Of a stretch of 64,000 nucleotides of DNA, positions 62,483-64,000 are shown one piece after another. Positions within the stretch are counted from its first letter, which is position 1; each line of letters starts with the position of its first letter. A model generated the notes under the pieces. It was given only the letters and a program-made list of their open reading frames with translations. It did no database searches and was not told the DNA's origin. Source of the stretch: Verrucomicrobiota bacterium (GTDB taxonomy: Bacteria > Verrucomicrobiota > Verrucomicrobiia > Chthoniobacterales > Terrimicrobiaceae); assembly GCA_018970255.1 (NCBI GenBank), contig JAGWWS010000008.1, positions 1-64,000 of the forward strand. The letters are read 5' to 3'. A program made the position numbers and the translations under genes.

Positions 62483-62635
62483 CTACTTGTTGCAGTTCGC
62501 GCACTCGGAGCACTTGCCCTTGCAGCAAGTCGCGCAATCCTTGTCCTTACAGCACTCCGGGCAGCTGGTGCCCTTGGCTTGCAGGCCGGAAAGCGAGACC
62601 ACCGCAATGGCAACCGCGGCAAGAATCGTCTTCAT
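62483..62635 (-). CDS. small secreted Cys-rich protein (50 residues)
   Basis: From ATG 62635: a signal peptide 'LAAVAIAVVSLSGLQA', then about 28 residues with nine Cys arranged in CxxCC and CC pairs ('CPECCKDKDCATCCKGKCSEC'). Metal binding, metallothionein-like but exported, is the natural guess. It has its own strong terminator. Confidence 0.8.
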   Translation of the reverse strand: MKTILAAVAIAVVSLSGLQAKGTSCPECCKDKDCATCCKGKCSECANCNK

Positions 62636-62702
62636 AAATTTTCCTTTCGTTCGAATTGGAGAAAAGTTCCGCCCGGCGGAAAAGCCGGGCCCTACACCGC
62701 AA

Positions 62703-63050
62703 TCAAACCCCTGCCCGAGGTGGCGGATGCGGCGGGCGATCGGCACGCAAAGCCCGCACCTCGTCGAAAACTTCCCACGAAAACCTGTCAGCGGAAGTCA
62801 CGCACCCCGCCTCATGCTCTAAAATCGCACTGACTGTTTTGCCGCATTGCGGCGCCGGGCAAGCCGCACATCCGCAACTCGCCGGCACCCCGCTCTGGGG
62901 ATTCACTCCATCATCCGCGGCACAGCAACAGCCGGACCCAACCGAAACGGCAAAAGCATTCGAAAGCATCGAAACCTCCCCGCCCGTGGCAAAAAGTCCG
63001 AGGCAACCCAGTGCCACGATGGAAGCCATTATGCGGAGCAAAACCTTCAC
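62703..63050 (-). CDS. exported Cys-rich protein (115 residues)
   Basis: A hydrophobic N-terminal signal (ASIVALGCLGLFATGG) then 'GSGCCCAADDGV' and 'PASCGCAACPAPQCGKTV'. At least ten Cys. The start may be ATG 63050 or 63029. It lies directly upstream of the other Cys-rich gene with a short spacer, so they may be co-expressed. Unknown family. Confidence 0.6.
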   Translation of the reverse strand: MKVLLRIMASIVALGCLGLFATGGEVSMLSNAFAVSVGSGCCCAADDGVNPQSGVPASCGCAACPAPQCGKTVSAILEHEAGCVTSADRFSWEVFDEVRALRADRPPHPPPRAGV

Positions 63051-63095
63051 AAATTCAAACTACCACGAGGCACGAGCAAAGCAATCGCCCCACCA

Positions 63096-63740
63096 TCAAG
63101 GCGACAGCCGAACCCGGCGCCAACCGTCGCCCTCCCTGCGATAAAGAAACCGGTCGTGCAACCGGTCATGACCACCTTGCCAGAATTCCATCGAATCCGG
63201 CACCACGCGGTATCCGCCCCAGAAATCCGGCTTCGGGATTTCCCCTTCCCCAAATTCCGCCTCCAACTCCGCCAACCGCCGCAACAAAACCTCCCTCGAT
63301 TGAATCTCCGCACTCTGCTCGGAAACCCAGGCCCCGAGACGACTCCCGCGCGGCCGGCTGCGGAAATACTCCTCGGACTCTTCCGCCGAAACACGCTCCA
63401 CGGCCCCCTCGATCTCAACCTGCCTTTCCAAATCCACCCACGGAAAAAGAAGCGCCGCCCGCGGGTTTTCGGCAAGCTGCCTCCCTTTGCGGCTCCCGTG
63501 GTTTGTGTAAAAAACGAAACCCCGGTCATCGAAACCCTTCAGCAAAACCGTCCGGCACGAAACCCTCCCGCCAGCCTCAGCCGTCCCGAGCACCATGGCA
63601 TTCGGCTCACGGATACCGGACGCCATGGCCTCGTCGAACCACACTCGGAATTGCCCGAAAGGGTCCGCCAGCATGGCCGCCTCATCGAGCGGTTCGCGCC
63701 CATAATCCACCCGCAAGTCAGCCACCCGCTCGGCGCTCAC
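63096..63740 (-). CDS. pdxH: pyridoxamine 5'-phosphate oxidase
   Basis: 214 residues from GTG 63740 (GTGA overlap with the upstream gene). 'AMVLGTAEAGGRVSCRTVLLKGFDDRGFVFYTNHGSRKG' is the FMN-binding barrel start, 'SRLGAWVSEQSAEI' and C-terminal 'HDRFLYRREGDGWRRVRLSP' fit PdxH. Makes pyridoxal phosphate. Confidence 0.92.
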   Translation of the reverse strand: MSAERVADLRVDYGREPLDEAAMLADPFGQFRVWFDEAMASGIREPNAMVLGTAEAGGRVSCRTVLLKGFDDRGFVFYTNHGSRKGRQLAENPRAALLFPWVDLERQVEIEGAVERVSAEESEEYFRSRPRGSRLGAWVSEQSAEIQSREVLLRRLAELEAEFGEGEIPKPDFWGGYRVVPDSMEFWQGGHDRLHDRFLYRREGDGWRRVRLSP

Positions 63741-64000
63741 GCCGCCCCCTCCCGCAAAGCCTCCGCCAACCGGCGCAAATACGCGTAGGAGTAAATGCCC
63801 GTCGAATGCCCGTCCCCCCACTTCGGCTGGATCGCATAGCCGCCGACCGTCTGCCAGCCCGCAAGGTCGAACGAGCGCGCCGAATATTCATTCTTCGGCC
63901 GCGCCACATTCCCCATCACATCGGGCTCGCCGCCGCAAGCCGCACACGGGCACTGCCTGCGCAGGAACTCGAGCGGAAAAAACGACTCTGCCCCGTCGGT
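63737..64000 (-). CDS. DUF971 protein, N-terminus beyond the window
   Basis: 88 codons from the right edge to the stop at 63737. 'FPLEFLRRQCPCAACGGEP' and 'IQPKWGDGHSTGIYSYAYLRRL' match DUF971, the small N-terminal-type domain of gamma-butyrobetaine hydroxylases, here apparently standalone. It overlaps pdxH by 4 nt. The true start is not in view. Confidence 0.85.
   Translation of the reverse strand, partial: TDGAESFFPLEFLRRQCPCAACGGEPDVMGNVARPKNEYSARSFDLAGWQTVGGYAIQPKWGDGHSTGIYSYAYLRRLAEALREGAA

Overview
The window looks like chromosomal DNA of a Gram-negative bacterium, most likely of the Verrucomicrobiota / PVC group. This is an inference from the gene mix: an LPS export and Kdo operon, HPr kinase next to HPr in a Gram-negative setting, a bacterial PUR-alpha-like protein, a GbsR-like regulator beside polysaccharide export genes, and high GC with mostly C- or G-ending codons. 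There is no rRNA or phylogenetic marker here that would settle it.

The first ~13.3 kb is an accessory island of lower GC. It sits inside what was once a two-gene O-antigen/capsule exporter operon. The permease gene (wzm, 13347-14210) is separated from the intact ATPase gene (wzt, 482-1930) by about 11.4 kb. Between them lie six partial or broken copies of the wzt 5' end plus internal wzt pieces, one intact and two broken ORF6N genes, at least four toxin-antitoxin-type modules (DUF433/DUF5615; an antitoxin with a truncated RelE-like toxin; ParE with its antitoxin; VapBC), a nucleotidyltransferase pair, a DUF2283 remnant, a kinase-like gene of polyvalent-protein type, an 11-copy 42-bp tandem array, and an oppositely oriented XRE / ImmA-IrrE / unknown operon with its own terminator. 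Small palindromic elements of about 30 bp and heptamer simple repeats are scattered through the wzt copies. A partial AMP-binding (adenylate-forming) enzyme follows the intact wzt at the left edge.

From 13.3 kb onward the sequence reads as an ordinary, tightly packed chromosome. 14-27 kb: a regulator, an esterase-type beta-lactamase fold protein, a TPR protein, argA, a sodium:solute symporter, thioredoxin reductase, a glycosyltransferase, an overlapping desaturase / FAD oxidoreductase / DUF1365 operon, parB, a lipoate-ligase-like protein and an L,D-transpeptidase lipoprotein. 27-42 kb: PUR-like protein, PPK2, a DUF362 protein, two tandem paralogous GT39-like membrane glycosyltransferases, a secreted sialidase / GH1 cluster, exonuclease III, a PhoB-PhoR pair, and a SWIM/SNF2 helicase.

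42-56.5 kb is one long minus-strand run: an LptF/G permease, an unknown protein, dus, kdsA, lptC, lptA, lptB, hprK, ptsH, ppk1, two zinc-ribbon proteins, a secreted protein, kdsD, pgsA and der. It joins Kdo synthesis (KdsD, KdsA) to LPS transport (LptB, A, C and one LptF/G) and HPr-based regulation. 56.5-64 kb: tRNA-Arg(ACG), trpD, a lipoprotein, IscA-like and HscB-like Fe-S assembly proteins, a GAF/histidine kinase/receiver hybrid, two small heat-shock proteins, two small secreted Cys-rich proteins, pdxH and a partial DUF971 protein. Five copies of a REP-like hairpin with compensatory stem changes sit at gene ends.
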